Source of the DNA: Coprinellus micaceus
Lineage: Eukaryota > Basidiomycota > Agaricomycetes > Agaricales > Psathyrellaceae
Direction: 5' to 3'
DNA: 64,000 bases
Assembly: GCA_951394405.1 (NCBI GenBank)
Contig: OX596345.1
Location: 1,364,001 to 1,428,000 of the forward strand
A model generated the notes under the pieces. That model saw nothing but the letters and a program-made list of their open reading frames with translations, ran no database searches and was not told where the DNA came from. Position 1 is the first letter of the stretch, and each line of letters begins with the position of its first letter. Made by a program: the position numbers and the translations under genes. Positions 1-12,119 of the stretch are shown here, one piece after another.

Positions 1-981
1 ACCTCATGAAGTGCACGATGCTTTTAGGTTCAAACTTCCTCGAAGGCTCCGTACAATGGGGTTCTGCAGCGAGGCGTCACGATCATGATCGTACGGAGGT
101 TGTTTAGAGCTCGACTCCATCGTCGCGCTCGCTTTTCTCCCACAATTGTGGGGCAGTGGCCCCTCAGGGCCCCTCCATACAAGGAGGGATGATTAAAGGC
201 AATTAAGCGCCCAGAACAGGGGCTACTCCCTTTTGAGCACTATCGGGGGCAACCCATGATCCGCTCGACAACGTGCGGCCGCCGATCCGAGGTTGGCATC
301 GTCCACAGTTTTCGGTGCCACCTCTTGACGAAGGCCAACGCACAAGGCACCCAGAGGCACCCACAAGCGTACACAAATAGCGACAACAGTGGGCCAGCTC
401 CCTCGGATCTCTGGAGTAGAAGTGCTCACCCTGAGAGCTCTGGTCATCAGTGCTCTCGACTCGGAGGTATGGTCTCTCGGACACGGGAAACTATGGGGCC
501 TGTACCCCGACATACTGTCACTTTCATTTCTGAGAGCACATCTCGCCTCGGTGTGTTCGACCGCTTCCGATTCGGCCGCCACTTAGGTATCCGACGGCTT
601 CGAAGAGTTATAAGGATATTGTCACGCCGATCAACAGCATCACCCGACACCTGACCGAGGCGATTTCAAGAAAATACGAGCGATAGGATTACCGGGCGAG
701 GACGAGAAGACACAGGTATTTAAACAAACGTCATTTATACTTTGAATGGTCAGGACCTCACATCTCCCACGGGCCGAGCCTATGTAGCGATTGACCAATA
801 GGTCATAACGTCACGGTCCGCTTCGTCGGTGAACTGCAGTATAACTTGCAGTCCTGGAGAAATCCCATGGTTATTGTAACGTTACTTCCCTTCTCTCCCT
901 TTTCTCTACTGTACAGCGAGTTTGCCTCCTCCAGGCAACTATCCCAACCCACGGGAAATTCCCCTTGATACCCACAGCAGA
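1..981. other. Intergenic sequence, no gene recognised
   Basis: Short overlapping open frames on both strands lack recognisable motifs or splice-joined partners. A TATA-like TATTTAAAC lies at 717-725, about 257 bases before the transporter start, and could serve that gene if its leader is long. No repeats or RNA genes were seen. Confidence 0.6.
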
Positions 982-3116
982 ATGTCGGACAAAAAGGCTG
1001 GGATTGCAGCCAATGAGGCTTCGGGTCCCCCCTTTCCAAACCTCGCATCGACCAACTCTTCACGAACCCACATAGACCGGACCCCCGACAACAAGACCCC
1101 TTCATCACACTGGCCCGACGCAGACAGTATGCCGCCAACGAAGGAGCACCCCGGGCACGGGGAGAGCGCGCTACCAGAGGACAAGGAAGGAGAGGCCATC
1201 GAAAACGTCGAGGATGACTGGGAAGATGACCCAGAAAATGCCAGGAATTGGCCTGCACGGAAGAAGTGGACCACTGTCGCCATTGTGAGTGCCCTACCAG
1301 CCATCGACTGCTAAGCTCACGCGACCATCTTTAGGTCTCGTTCTACACGTTCTGCTCGCCTCTAGCATCCTCCATGATGGCTCCTGGCATCCCGGAAATT
1401 GCGATTAAATATGGCATCACGAATAGTACAGTCATAGCCTTGACTCTCTGTATTTTCCTGCTTTCCTTCGCAATCGCGGTGAGTCGAATCGCCTCCGATG
1501 CCCCTCCCCCACTGATTGTTGTCTCCCTCACCAGCCATTGATACTTGCTCCCTTGTCGGAAATGTATGGCCGTACATGGGTACGTGATCCGCATTACTAG
1601 CGCGATGTTTGAGGGTAATCTTATTGGCGCATTCAACCTGTCCAGGTGTTCCATCTAGGGAACCTGTTCACAACGGCCTTCTCCCTGGGATGCGCATTTG
1701 CTCCCAACACTGGATCGCTCCTTGCCTTCCGGTTCTTGTGTACGTCACGTTCCGATACTCCAACCATACGGTTTTCCAAAAATTTAATTAACGCGTTAGG
1801 CCAGCCGGCTGCTCCGGAAGTGCCCCCATCGCATGCGGCGGAGGATCCGTTGGTGACCTCTTCGCTGAAAAGGATCGTGCCCTTGCGATGGCTTTGTTCA
1901 GCTTGGGACCCCTGATTGGTGCGTTTGACTCCCCCGAGGGCGATGCATTTACTTAAACAGATCTCAAAGGCCCTATTCTGGGACCCATCGCTGGAGGCTT
2001 CATCGCGCAGGAAGTTGGAATCAAGTGGGTTTTCATCGTGATCGCAAGTACGTCTCACCCGAACCGCCGCCGTCGAAGCATCCTCTGATCACCCCCAGTC
2101 CTCTGTGGTATCGCATCCAGCATTGGTATCCCTTTCCTCCGCGAAACCTACGGCCCAGTCATCCGGTTGCGCCGTGCGCAGAAGTCCTCCGACCCCGAGG
2201 CTACCGCCAAGCTGCACCCCCATCTACAACAGTCTCACGGAAACAAACTTCATGTCCTCTGGGAGAACTTGGAACGCCCTGTATCGATGCTATTCAAGAG
2301 CCTGATCTGTTTCATTCTCTCCTTATACATGGCCTTGTCAGTGTTTTATTTTCCGTATTCACTGGCGATCTATCTCATCTAACTCTCTCGCAGTATGTAC
2401 GGCATCTTCTACCTGATGTTTGCCACCTTCGCCGATTTCTTCGCCAAGACATACGGTTTCAAGGCTGGTGTCGGTGGCTTGGCTTACCTCGGCCTCGGGA
2501 TCGGCTTTTTGCTCGCCACCGGAGTTGGGGCGAAAGCTGGAAACGGGATCTACCTCACAGTTCGTCGTCGTTCACCTCCGTTGATAATACCGCGATCCTG
2601 ACGATACACTGTACAGTTGGCTGCCAAGAATGGTGGAGTTGGCACGCCTGAGATGCGTGTTCCTGCGCTCGTCTTCGGTTCCTTCTTCGTCCCCATTGGC
2701 CTCTTCTGGTACGGCTGGTCTGCACAGGCCAAGCTACACTGGATCATGCCCATCATTGGCTCTGGAATTTTCGGCTTCGGTATGATGACCACTTTCCTGC
2801 CAATTCAGCTATACCTTGTAGACTCGTTCGAGTTTGCTGCAAGCGCTGTTGCCGCGTCATCTGTAAGTCCGCTGTTCTTGTCTACGTTCTCCAGCTTGTA
2901 CTCACTTCGTTGTAGTTGTTCCGTTCACTTCTAGGATTTGCCTTCCCGCTGTTTGGAAAGCAAATGTTCGACGCGCTCGGTCTTGGAGGGGGGAATTCGC
3001 TGCTCGGGGGCCTCGCCATTGTTCTAGGTATTCCATTTCCCATTTTCCTCTGGTACAAGGGTGCGGCACTGCGAGCAAGGAATCCCCTCACCGCAACACG
3101 GGCCAAGGCTACTTGA
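982..3116 (+). CDS. MFS transporter, DHA1-type (drug/polyamine:H+ antiporter-like)
   Basis: Predicted plasma-membrane proton-coupled exporter of the major facilitator superfamily. About ten short introns split it; joined exons give roughly 550 residues with a hydrophilic acidic N-terminal arm (about 100 residues) and then about 12 membrane segments. The arm ends in an acidic stretch followed by NPRNWP-like ENARNWP, usual just before TM1 in fungal DHA1 carriers. APLSEMYGR, the loop motif after TM2, is present across a splice junction, and RETYGPVI after TM6 is the other family signature. The start ATG at 982 is the first in the acidic-arm frame; the stop is TGA at 3114. The first introns end at TTTAG/GTCTCG near 1334. 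All exons seen can be joined in frame, so it looks functional. Substrate cannot be inferred; fungal relatives export azoles, polyamines or secondary metabolites. Confidence 0.85.
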
Positions 3117-4267
3117 ACATATCCCCTCGAGCAGAGCCTAATTTACGATTTCACGACACCTATACACCACACTATGCCAGGACTGACGCTGTACCGCATC
3201 GTGTAGCCATCGCATATTCAGACTCCCATTCTTGGTCCTCTTTTGTTGATTCGGGTTCGACTGGCCATAGTTTTCCGGCGCTCGATTGACTTTTACCTTA
3301 TACCCTATATTCCCTGTAATCACATCCACAGTCACTGGTCACTAGTCCACTCCTTAGGTTAAACTACTGAAATACATCTGCACGGCCCGTCGTCGCATTG
3401 GTTTCTGTAGGATCTGAAAGCACGAATTAGGGCTGTGGGCACCGGGAAATTGGCCAAATAGGTCGATGATACCAATTCAATGATCGCCGCTCCTTCATTC
3501 TGAACCACGACCTCGCAATGTTCGACTCAATGCTGGCAACGGTGGGCAAAGGCAAAGGGTTATCGATTATCTCGCATATCACGGACATAACGCCAGATAC
3601 CTCGTCGTTATCTGGGACACGCAGGGCTGTCGAGGCAATGCACTAGAAACACGGACGACGTCAAATATCCGGTGAATATTCCGTTCTCGAAGGGTCGGCA
3701 ATCCTGTGCAGGCGCCCGACAGTCTTCTGACCGGCTTGCCGCAGCGCAGCGAAACGCTGCGACCTACGACGCGGGGTAACAAAGGCCCTGTATCTTCTAC
3801 CCCACAGCAGCGGGTCATTTCAAAGATCAGTTTGAGCAAGCGGGATCCGGGTGCTGGCTGAAACCCAGACCGCGCCTCGCCAAAACTGGTGAAAATGGGC
3901 ATATTTTCATTGGTGTAGGACCTCGTGCCCAGGGTTCGATCGCCTGACGGTAGCGTAAGAGGTACGAAAACCCCGCTGATTGTCGGATCGCTGGGCCTCA
4001 CCCTCCAAGTATAGAAACCTCGGCGACTTGACGACTGAACCTTCAGGACACGAAGGGGCACGCGTTCATTGGCGTTGCATGCGCTCAGACATTAAACGTC
4101 TGCGCCAAAGCTAGTGCACATTGTGGCGTTTGCACGTTGACCGGTAGGAAGCCACTCTGGGGGTGGGACCGCTTGCTATTTAACCAAATGCCTCTGCAAA
4201 TTGTCAGACCACCTTCAACCCGATTTCCTTCAAATAGCTGCCCCACCAGCCCCTGAAGCTCACCGTC
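3117..4267. other. Intergenic sequence
   Basis: About 1.15 kb between two co-directional genes. A 160-codon open frame on the minus strand (3579-4061) has no recognisable domain and no splice partners, so it is not called. A TATA-like TATTTAA near 4178 may belong to the downstream F-box gene. Confidence 0.5.
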
Positions 4268-5735
4268 ATGGGCTCTCTTCCTCTTGCCTTGCCATCAGCA
4301 CCGTCATCCTCCGAATCACCTCGAACACCTCCCGAGATCATCGAGGTGGTCCTGGATGAATTAGCCTCAGATAAGAAGGATATCGCATCCTACCACGCGT
4401 TACTGCGTTGCTCTCTGGTTTCGCGCGAGGTGTATTCAAGATGCCGAATGCATATCTTTCAAGAGATCAATTTGGGTTGGTCGAAGGATGCCCTCACGTC
4501 CCAAGACTCCCTGTCCCTGACGAGCGGGACCGCATCCGGCCTCGTTAACATCCTCACCACAAACACATTGCTCTCCGATCACATCCTCATATTGCGAATC
4601 AACCCGGCACACTTCCACTCCAACTCAGACGGCGACAAGCTATGCGATAATCTCCCGATTCTCCTGGAGCGAATGCCTCGGCTCCGGGCGTTCCGACTCA
4701 CGTCTGGTGCCAACCCCGATGCACCCTCACTTCCGTGGAGTTGGTTCACTCCTGAAGCCCATACCGCCATCGAGAGTTGCGTTGGTCGACCGACCATCAC
4801 ATGTGTGGAGTTTCGGGGATTCAGCCGATTCCCAATTACTCTCATCTACTCCTGCTCCGCCTCGCTCACGACACTCTACCTTTCCCGTACCCTGCCCCTG
4901 ACCGTCGGCCCAGCGGAACAAGCTGCCGGTAGCCCCGCCGACGTCTCTCAACCCCCTCGTTGGTCCCTCCAACGCCTCGTTTGCCAGAATGCCCTCCCAT
5001 TACTTCGATCGGCAATTCAACACGATGCCTTCAATAGCAATGGGACCCCTTTCGGAAACTTGCAGCACCTCAATATCGCAATACTGACGCACGCCGACTC
5101 TCTACTCGTTGCACCGTTGCTCGCACAAGCTGCAGCGTCTATGCGAACCCTTGAGGTATCATTCAGCCTCCGGACGGGTAAGTATTGGCACCTTTCAACC
5201 TTTTGCTGGACGCTGACAAACATCCAACTTTCTACCAGGCGAAACTGCATTCGAGACCAACTGGACGCAGCTACCGTCATTACGACGCCTCCATGTAGCC
5301 GTGCACTGTAAGGAGGTTCAGGACGCCCCTGGCTTCCCACCCGAGGTTCCCAATCTCATATACGAAATCTCGCGAGGCCAAACCAGCGTCGTCAATCTGA
5401 GTTTCCATACGGGGTGCCAGATGATCTACACTCCTGTTGCTACAGGCGAAACCTTGCTGGGGCACGGTGAGGGATGGGGACTCCTTGGGGAGGCTTTGTC
5501 GAGTGACAGGCTCCCCCATTTGAGCACCTTGCGTATCTCCATCTCTGTCTTTCTTCTTCCCCAGGAGGCGGACTTTGAGATCACTCGGGAGACATGCCAG
5601 GAGTTCGAGACGCGCCTCTCCCAGGAGTTTCTGGGACGTTTTAGCACACACGGACGAGGCTTAAGCCTTTCGATAAGCGTACAAACCCTTCGTGAGATCT
5701 TCCAGATCGGCATGGAGGAATGGCACGAGGAGTAA
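4268..5735 (+). CDS. F-box-like protein of unknown target
   Basis: Two exons, 4268-5177 and 5239-5735, join in frame (RTG/ETAFETNW) to give 468 residues. Residues about 20-70 read as an F-box-like helix bundle: PPEIIEVVLDEL, then LLRCSLVSREVYSRCRMHIF, the pattern of the many Agaricomycete F-box proteins that would recruit substrates to an SCF ubiquitin ligase. The rest has repeated short Leu-rich strand/helix segments (for example LPILLERMPRLRAFRLTSG) resembling irregular LRR-type folds, common in this expanded family. No other domain is seen. Such genes are highly expanded and variable in mushrooms, so the substrate cannot be guessed. The start is the first ATG before the proline-rich leader; the stop is TAA at 5733. 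Confidence 0.75.
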
Positions 5736-6355
5736 AGGGCTACAGAAAGGGACTTGGTGATAGAAGTCGTGCGGTGTGCAAGGTAAGCCGTTGCTTGAGA
5801 TCATGCCGGCTCAATCCCTGACGAGAGTTTGTAGGTCACTCGCCCTTAGAATCGCTTACGACGGCGACTGGTCTATTTATATAAGGGACTGGTTTTTATA
5901 ATTAATTTTCTCAATTCAACGCAGTGCGTTTTTGGCCCATTCACCTTGGCTCAACTGTCAGTCTTGGGGTGTAGTCTAGCGGTATATCCACTCGTCATTC
6001 CCTATTGAAATGGAGGAGACGAAGCTCCCTGCGCGTGAGGAACTGCACCATCCCCGTCCTAGCAGGCCTGTCTTACCAATTCCCGATGTTCTGGAAGGCG
6101 AGATATGTTGTCTATCTTCTCACCTTATGCCTAGTGCGCTGATACTCATCGACTTACTCCCCATGAGGTAAAGTCGACGACTTCCGCAGCCCACAGTGGT
6201 CGCGTGCTTTGTAACGACGGACCCTTCTGTCCGACTCTGGCGCGGGGTAACCAGAGCCCTGGACTCGAATATAAAATGGCTTGGTTTAGCAGGCAAGTAT
6301 CAGGCAAGCCCAACAAAACACCTCTCAACGGAGCCCAAGCGCCATTCGCAACACA
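5736..6355. other. Intergenic sequence with a TATA box
   Basis: No gene seen. TATAAAA at 6270-6276 sits about 85 bases before the start of the DJ-1/PfpI gene and is its likely core promoter. Confidence 0.55.
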
Positions 6356-7069
6356 ATGGTCAACTTTACCAAAGCTTTGGAGTTTGGCATTCTTATGTCG
6401 CCATTATACCAATGGCTTGACGCCGCAGGCCCCATCGACTATATCAACAACCACTCTTTCGACTTCCTCCAATCCATCTCCGCCGGTGGTACACCGCTCC
6501 CAGATGGCCTCCTCGAGAGGGCACCCGTAATCAATTGGCACTGGATCTCCACGGCCGGGGACCTCGCGCCCGTCACAGCGACCGCAGGTCCTATCCAAGT
6601 CCCCACCACGACCTTCGAGGAATCTCCTCAGCTCGACTACCTGCTCGTCCCAGGACCCGATCCTCTCCTGAAGCTCAGCGACGAGTGCAACTCCTGGATC
6701 AACGCCCAGTTTGGAGGATTGAAGAACCTGCTCACTGTGTGCACCGGATCACTGTTCCTTACACAGACGGGCCTACTCGACGGCGTCGAAGCTGCGACCA
6801 ATAAAGTCGCCTTGAAGTCCATCGTTGGACAGGGGAAGTTCGAGCAGTTCAGCAAAGTGAAGTGGGTGAAGGACAAGAGGTTCGCGAAGGATGGGAAGAT
6901 ATGGTCATCAGCTGGAATAACCGCTGGGTTGGATCTCGCTGCTGAATTCGCCAGGGTCTTCCTCGACCCGGAAATTGTGCAGCTGGCGAAGGAGATCGCA
7001 GAGTACGAGTCCAATCCCGCTCAGCCGGATCCCTTCGCATATATTCTTGAGGGGGTTGTGCTTAAGTAG
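6356..7069 (+). CDS. DJ-1/PfpI family protein (class I glutamine amidotransferase-like)
   Basis: An uninterrupted 237-codon gene, which is unusual among its intron-rich neighbours. The nucleophile elbow is visible at about residues 124-133: LLTVCTGSLFLTQTG, with the family cysteine between the strand and the helix. The tail WSSAGITAGLDLAAEFARV matches the conserved helix region of the DJ-1/PfpI family in fungi, where related proteins include ThiJ-like and isonitrile-hydratase-like enzymes. An early acidic residue before the middle strand, usual in this fold, is plausible but not assigned. The exact reaction is unknown: members include chaperones, glyoxalases, hydratases and proteases. Length matches the usual 200-240 residues. 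A TATA box lies about 85 bases upstream. Confidence 0.88.
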   Translation: MVNFTKALEFGILMSPLYQWLDAAGPIDYINNHSFDFLQSISAGGTPLPDGLLERAPVINWHWISTAGDLAPVTATAGPIQVPTTTFEESPQLDYLLVPGPDPLLKLSDECNSWINAQFGGLKNLLTVCTGSLFLTQTGLLDGVEAATNKVALKSIVGQGKFEQFSKVKWVKDKRFAKDGKIWSSAGITAGLDLAAEFARVFLDPEIVQLAKEIAEYESNPAQPDPFAYILEGVVLK

Positions 7070-7374
7070 ATAGATCTGTTCGCCGCGATGGATACGTGCT
7101 GAGATCAGCTGGACTTGACGACCTGACACCCTGTTTTCATCGGAGTATACAGTGAATCGATTGTCGATTGTCTATCGCTACAAGCTGAATGCGTACACTT
7201 GCATGGTCACAAGGGTCGGAAGCCAATCCAGAATAGATGAACGGACGAAATAAAAGACGAGAGATGAATTAGGATACAATAAGTCAATCGATATATGGGT
7301 AGATCTTATGGCCTGACCTGTGAGGGAGAGAAGAGGCAGCTCCGGAAGGCCAGGAGGAACAAGGGAACAAAACC

Positions 7375-10300
7375 CTACAAATCGACGCTCTCCGGCTCTG
7401 ACAAAGCGTTCTCCGATTCTGAGACGTCCTCCTTCTCATCGTCTGACGTTGGGGCAGATTTTCGTTTGCTCGTGGTCTTCCGTTTTGTCGTCGCCCGCGA
7501 TGAGGCCCTCACAGGGCCTTTGGCGCGAGGCTTTGCCGGCGCCTTAGCAGGCTTAGCAGGCTTCTTCTTGGGCGTTGGCGATTGGGCACGCTCGTCTTCA
7601 GGATTGTCGTCGGCTTCATCGGGGTCTTCAACCTTCACCTTCCTGCTGGAAACAGGTGTATTAGAGGATATTGCAGAATGTGGGGCCTAACCAGGACCTA
7701 CCGGGTGTCAGTGACCGTGCCTCGACGACTTCGTTTCCTGTCGTCGCCTCGTGCTGTACCTGGGGTATGCACACGCCTTCAAAAGTATGGGTTAGACCCT
7801 GCGACCAACTTGTTTGGTTCATGTCGCTTACTTGGTTCCCTTTTTCATTTTCGGTGTTGACGGCCTTTCCACTTCCTCTTCGTTGGGATGTTGCTCTTCC
7901 TCTTCCTGGACGCTTTCACCTTCCTCCTGAATCGTCGACTGTGATCGTGCCGACGCTGGTTCGCTTGCGGTACTCGCCCTAGAGCGCATCGAGGTCCTTC
8001 TCGACGCGCGGCTAGGAGGCTCGGATTCGGGCTCCGCTTCCCTGAAATTCGGGCAGAATATTAGACACAGAAAAACGGATTAAACGAATAGGCGTACTTC
8101 AAATTATCAGGTTCTACCGGGTCTTCCCCCTTGTCGGTCTCCAGCGACTGATTTTTGGAGGCTTGGGTCCCGTCACCCTTTGGTGGATCAACGGCAATGC
8201 ACTCGTACACTTTGACCACGTCCTCATCGCCAGCATATGCAACGGGGTCCACCGCCTTCAACGGGCCCTCAAACTGCAGCTTCACACGAGCCTTAAACCG
8301 TGCAAAAATCTTCTCCGTTGCGCTGTTGTTCAACGGAGACTGTTCAGCAAGATGCGACGTCAGGAGGTCGACCTTGTGAATCGACTTCACATCGAGGTCC
8401 GCTGAGAGGTGTAGTTGGTTCAAGGTCTGGCAGAACGCCTTACGGTCGGAGTCTAAGGAAGGAAGATTAGGGACGGTGAGTAGAGCCCCTCGTAGGCTGT
8501 ATCGTGGAGGTCATGAGATGCCGTACCTGGTCTGTCTTCGTTGTACAGTGCACTGAGGATTTGGACAGCGAGTTCCGCGTGTGCATTAGGCCCTGAGGCA
8601 TTATGCTCCGCTCCAGCACTGTGACGACACGTTAATCTATTAGTCTCGCGTGTGAGGGTGATAGAGGGGGACTGACATCTGCACGGCTTTACTAGGATCC
8701 GTCCAATCCACCAACATGAGGCCAAAGTCATACGGCGCAATCATTTCTTGGTCTTCCTCAAGATCATCTTGCAGCGTCTTCGCCTGGTCATATGCCAAAA
8801 GGTATATCTATTTGGACGGATATTAAGTGAGCATGGAATACGCCACTCGCACGAGTAAACGGCACCACTGACCGACTGAATCCTGCACTGGTTCGAAGGA
8901 GAGGCGTAAGAGTATACTGGGAAGAAATACGAAAGGCATTGGCGCAGCTCTTGGTTCTCCACAGTCGAAGGAGAAATGTAAAGCAAAGCAAGCGTAGCCA
9001 GAACCTAGGTATCAATGGCAATCTGATCAGTTGGCGTGTTTCCTCTTGTTTCGATGGAAGGCGACCAACGTTTGCGTCCGTGATGATCCCAGCCAAAACG
9101 AGCTTGCAGATGCCTGTACATAGGATAGCCTGAGCAGCCGGACTCTCCTCATTTTGGAGAGTTTGGATCAGGAATGTGGTGATTTGCTGAGCCTACAACG
9201 GGTTCGGCGTTTCATTCGGGACAACGGTTGAGCATACTACGTACGATGGCTTCGGATTTTTTGAAGAATTCCTGATCGTACATGATCAGGAGGTCAAGCA
9301 CGACTTTGAGGACCTGGACCTTCAGCTCGTCTGGGGCGTTCTCGATTTGCCCCATAAACAACTGGAAGGAGCGCAAAGCCATGTTCTGAACAGAAATGAG
9401 CATGTTTAACGTCGAAGGCAAGCGAAGACGCACTTTGGCGATGAGGCAGCACAAACCGAGGCTGACGAGGGCCTTCTCCCTCATAGCCAGTTCTTTCCGT
9501 TTGACTGAAGGGACGATCAAATCCGCCAGGACACCTTCCAACGTTGAGTTGTCCTCGAAGCTCTACAGACCGAGATCAGTCAGAAATGTGGGTTCGTACA
9601 GAGGGAATAATGGAGACGTACCCCGTTGACCCTTTCCAGTACCGCCGTACAGAGCATAAGGCAGCGAATATCCGTAATATCGGCTTCGCGCCTCTCTTCT
9701 GCGCTCATCACATCGCGGTCTCGAGGCTTTTTTGTACCCCGGCCTGCGTGACTGATGGCTTCAGTTGCAATAGACCTATCAGGGTCATCTTCATCGAGCT
9801 GGAGGGGGAATGGGACATTGCGTCGGTGTAAGTGCCGAGCAGGAATGTACCCAAGATGGTACTTACGTTCCCAAGAATGTTGTCCACGTCCTCAACTTCG
9901 TCGGTCTCCCGGAGCTCGACGATGATCTCGACAACGACCCGAATAAGGTCGCGCTCCGAAGGCATGATCTCCTTCAAAACGTCGACACAGCGTTCGATGA
10001 GACTTGGCGGTAGTTGGGGGTGAGCCAACATTTCCTCTGCGCGTTCGTCAGTTCATACTCAATTGTAAATGCACAGTTTGACGCACTAACGACAGTGAAT
10101 ACTTTTCTCCGGCCAATTTCGTCCATGTAGTCGAGTTTGAGGGCCATTCGGAGGAGCTCGCCAAGTGTGACCTCCTTCTTGGCCAGTTCCTCCTCGAGAG
10201 CATCCTCTTCCTCGTATTCATCACCGCTCCCCGCGGCGATCTTGGCAGCTTCAATATTCTGCAGGACATTAAGGAGCTTGTTGTAGGCCTCTTGAATGTG

Positions 10301-11758
10301 GAAGGCAAACGCTGTTACCACAGGCAACGCAGCTGCCTCCAACCGGGCTTCGTTGTTATTCTTGATACAGTGTTCTACGAACACTCGAGTCAGGACAGCG
10401 GATTCTGGGGTGAGTTCCTGCCAATATTGCTCTTTCGAGAGGGTTGTGAGCTCGAGTTACAGATGCATGGTTGTGGAACTCACCAGGGAATACAAAGGCC
10501 TCTGGGATGTCGGGACGGGTCACAAATATGGAGATCAAGGTGTCCACAGCAATGGCTTCGCCGGACCCAATGACGTCGAACAAGGACAAGAAGTGGATGA
10601 GGCCCTTCATGATCCCAGAATCGTCTCCCTCCCAGCCCAAAGAGTTGTTACCATCTGCCTCGGAGAGTATGACGTCGAACCACTTGGTGAGAAGCTTTCC
10701 TGCAGCAACACGTACGCCAGGTTCTCTGTCCCCAAGGCCATCTTTCACGACCTGTTCGCGTTGGACCAGGGATAGGTGACGGGGATGACCAAGTTTCGGA
10801 AGCACGGCAGTGTACATGATCTTCCGCGTCGTCGTGTCGAGATCTCGCGTGCGCCGGAGGATGGTATCGATTGTCGCGGGGGTGAGGGGGACGTTGAGAA
10901 GGGAAGCGCGGCGAACTTCGCTACGGCGAGGGTCAGTAGGAAGCGTAGGAAATGAACTAAAGTGCGTACGCTGCAGGGTCCGTGGCGAGGACTTCAAGAA
11001 GAATATCAAGCACCGACTGCTCACCCTCCTCCATCTCATCGGGGTCCTCGCTCCCAACCAGCTTGGAGAGTGCGGCGGCTGCGTGCGCCCGGATGAGAGT
11101 CTCCTTGTCGTTGAGGCGTTCGATCAGCCCTTCCCTGAGCATCGAATACGTGTCTTCGCTGTTGCAATGCATCAGCCACGGGAGCAACGATACGAGCGCT
11201 TACACTCACTCGACCTCCCCGATGTGCGAAATCAACTCTGAAACGAGATGAAGACAACGGAACCGCACATTCTTGTTCTTGGCTTGGAACCCCTGGAGCA
11301 GCCATCCCAGTATCCTTGCGACGAATCTTGACGTTGTCGTATCCGTGTCGTCCTCGTCCGCCTTCTCCTCCTGTTGCACTGCACCAACGTAAGACGGTCC
11401 TCCCTGAGAGACGAAACTACTCACCCTTCTCGTTCAGATACTGCACATACGACCCCACGAACTTGACAATCCGATCCGCAGGCGGCGGGCCCTTCTTCAT
11501 ATCCAGTATCCTGTTCACCATGTCGAGGAAGGTCTCGACAAACGCCCTCTCCCCCGTGAACTTGGTAGATACCGTGCCATTCTTCTTCTTCACTTGCTCG
11601 CTGACTGTCGCTGCTCGTAGGTGAAGCTTGTAGAGAGCCACGCAGTTCTTCTTGTGATTTGCTAGCGAGGTTTGGACTTGGTCGAAAATGCTTGCAATCG
11701 CCTCAGGGAGGGTCTCGAGGTCGATAGTCTCTGGCTCTTGAGCCTTTGCCTTTGGCAT
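7375..11758 (-). CDS. YCG1: Condensin complex subunit 3 (CAP-G/Ycg1 family HEAT-repeat protein)
   Basis: HEAT-repeat regulatory subunit of condensin, which compacts mitotic chromosomes with SMC2/SMC4, CAP-D2 and the kleisin CAP-H. The start ATG at 11758 opens the frame MPKAKAQEPETIDLETLPEA; the N-terminal exons hold the CAP-G-type region (AFVETFLDMVNRILDMKKGP). Middle exons carry helical repeats such as ALVSLGLCCLIAKVRLRLPS and KETLIRAHAAAALSKLVGSE. The C-terminus is a long basic/acidic tail with Pro-Lys-Ala repeats and an S-rich acidic end, stop at 7375. About ten introns are needed, each with normal GT-AG ends; the product is roughly 1,100 residues, as expected for the family. It is followed, on the same strand and 361 bases upstream, by an unrelated reductase gene; no functional link is implied. 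Confidence 0.88.
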
Positions 11759-12119
11759 GGCGTCGTTTCGTGTCGTATGGGGGCGTCGAGCCCGGCGTTG
11801 CTGGTCGTTGAGAACTGAACTCTCAACAATGTTGATCGCAGTGCGCGACGCGTTGCTGACGCTTGTTTGGTTTTCAACGCGTGGCAGAAAGGCACGTGAC
11901 TATAATGGCTAGAGTTGCTTTGACCGCCAGCAGCAATTTTGGCGCAGATTCGGGTACGAGTAGATAAATTCGACTTTAAAACGATGGTAAAAATATTTGA
12001 TACCATGGAGAAGGTCCCCACGCAATTTGAAACAATTTTTGTGGCATAGAGCGAGTCGAAACAGGTAGATGTGTGACTACACAGCACAACTGAAATCGAG
12101 GCTAACTGAAGCCCAGTGT
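11759..12119. other. Short intergenic promoter region of the condensin gene
   Basis: 361 bases between the condensin start and the end of the reductase gene. AT-rich stretches near 11960-12010 could be promoter elements of condensin or the 3' end of the reductase transcript. No gene seen. Confidence 0.5.

Noticed and set aside
3579..4061. 160-codon minus-strand frame
   Set aside because: No motif, no splice partner and random-looking composition in an intergenic region.
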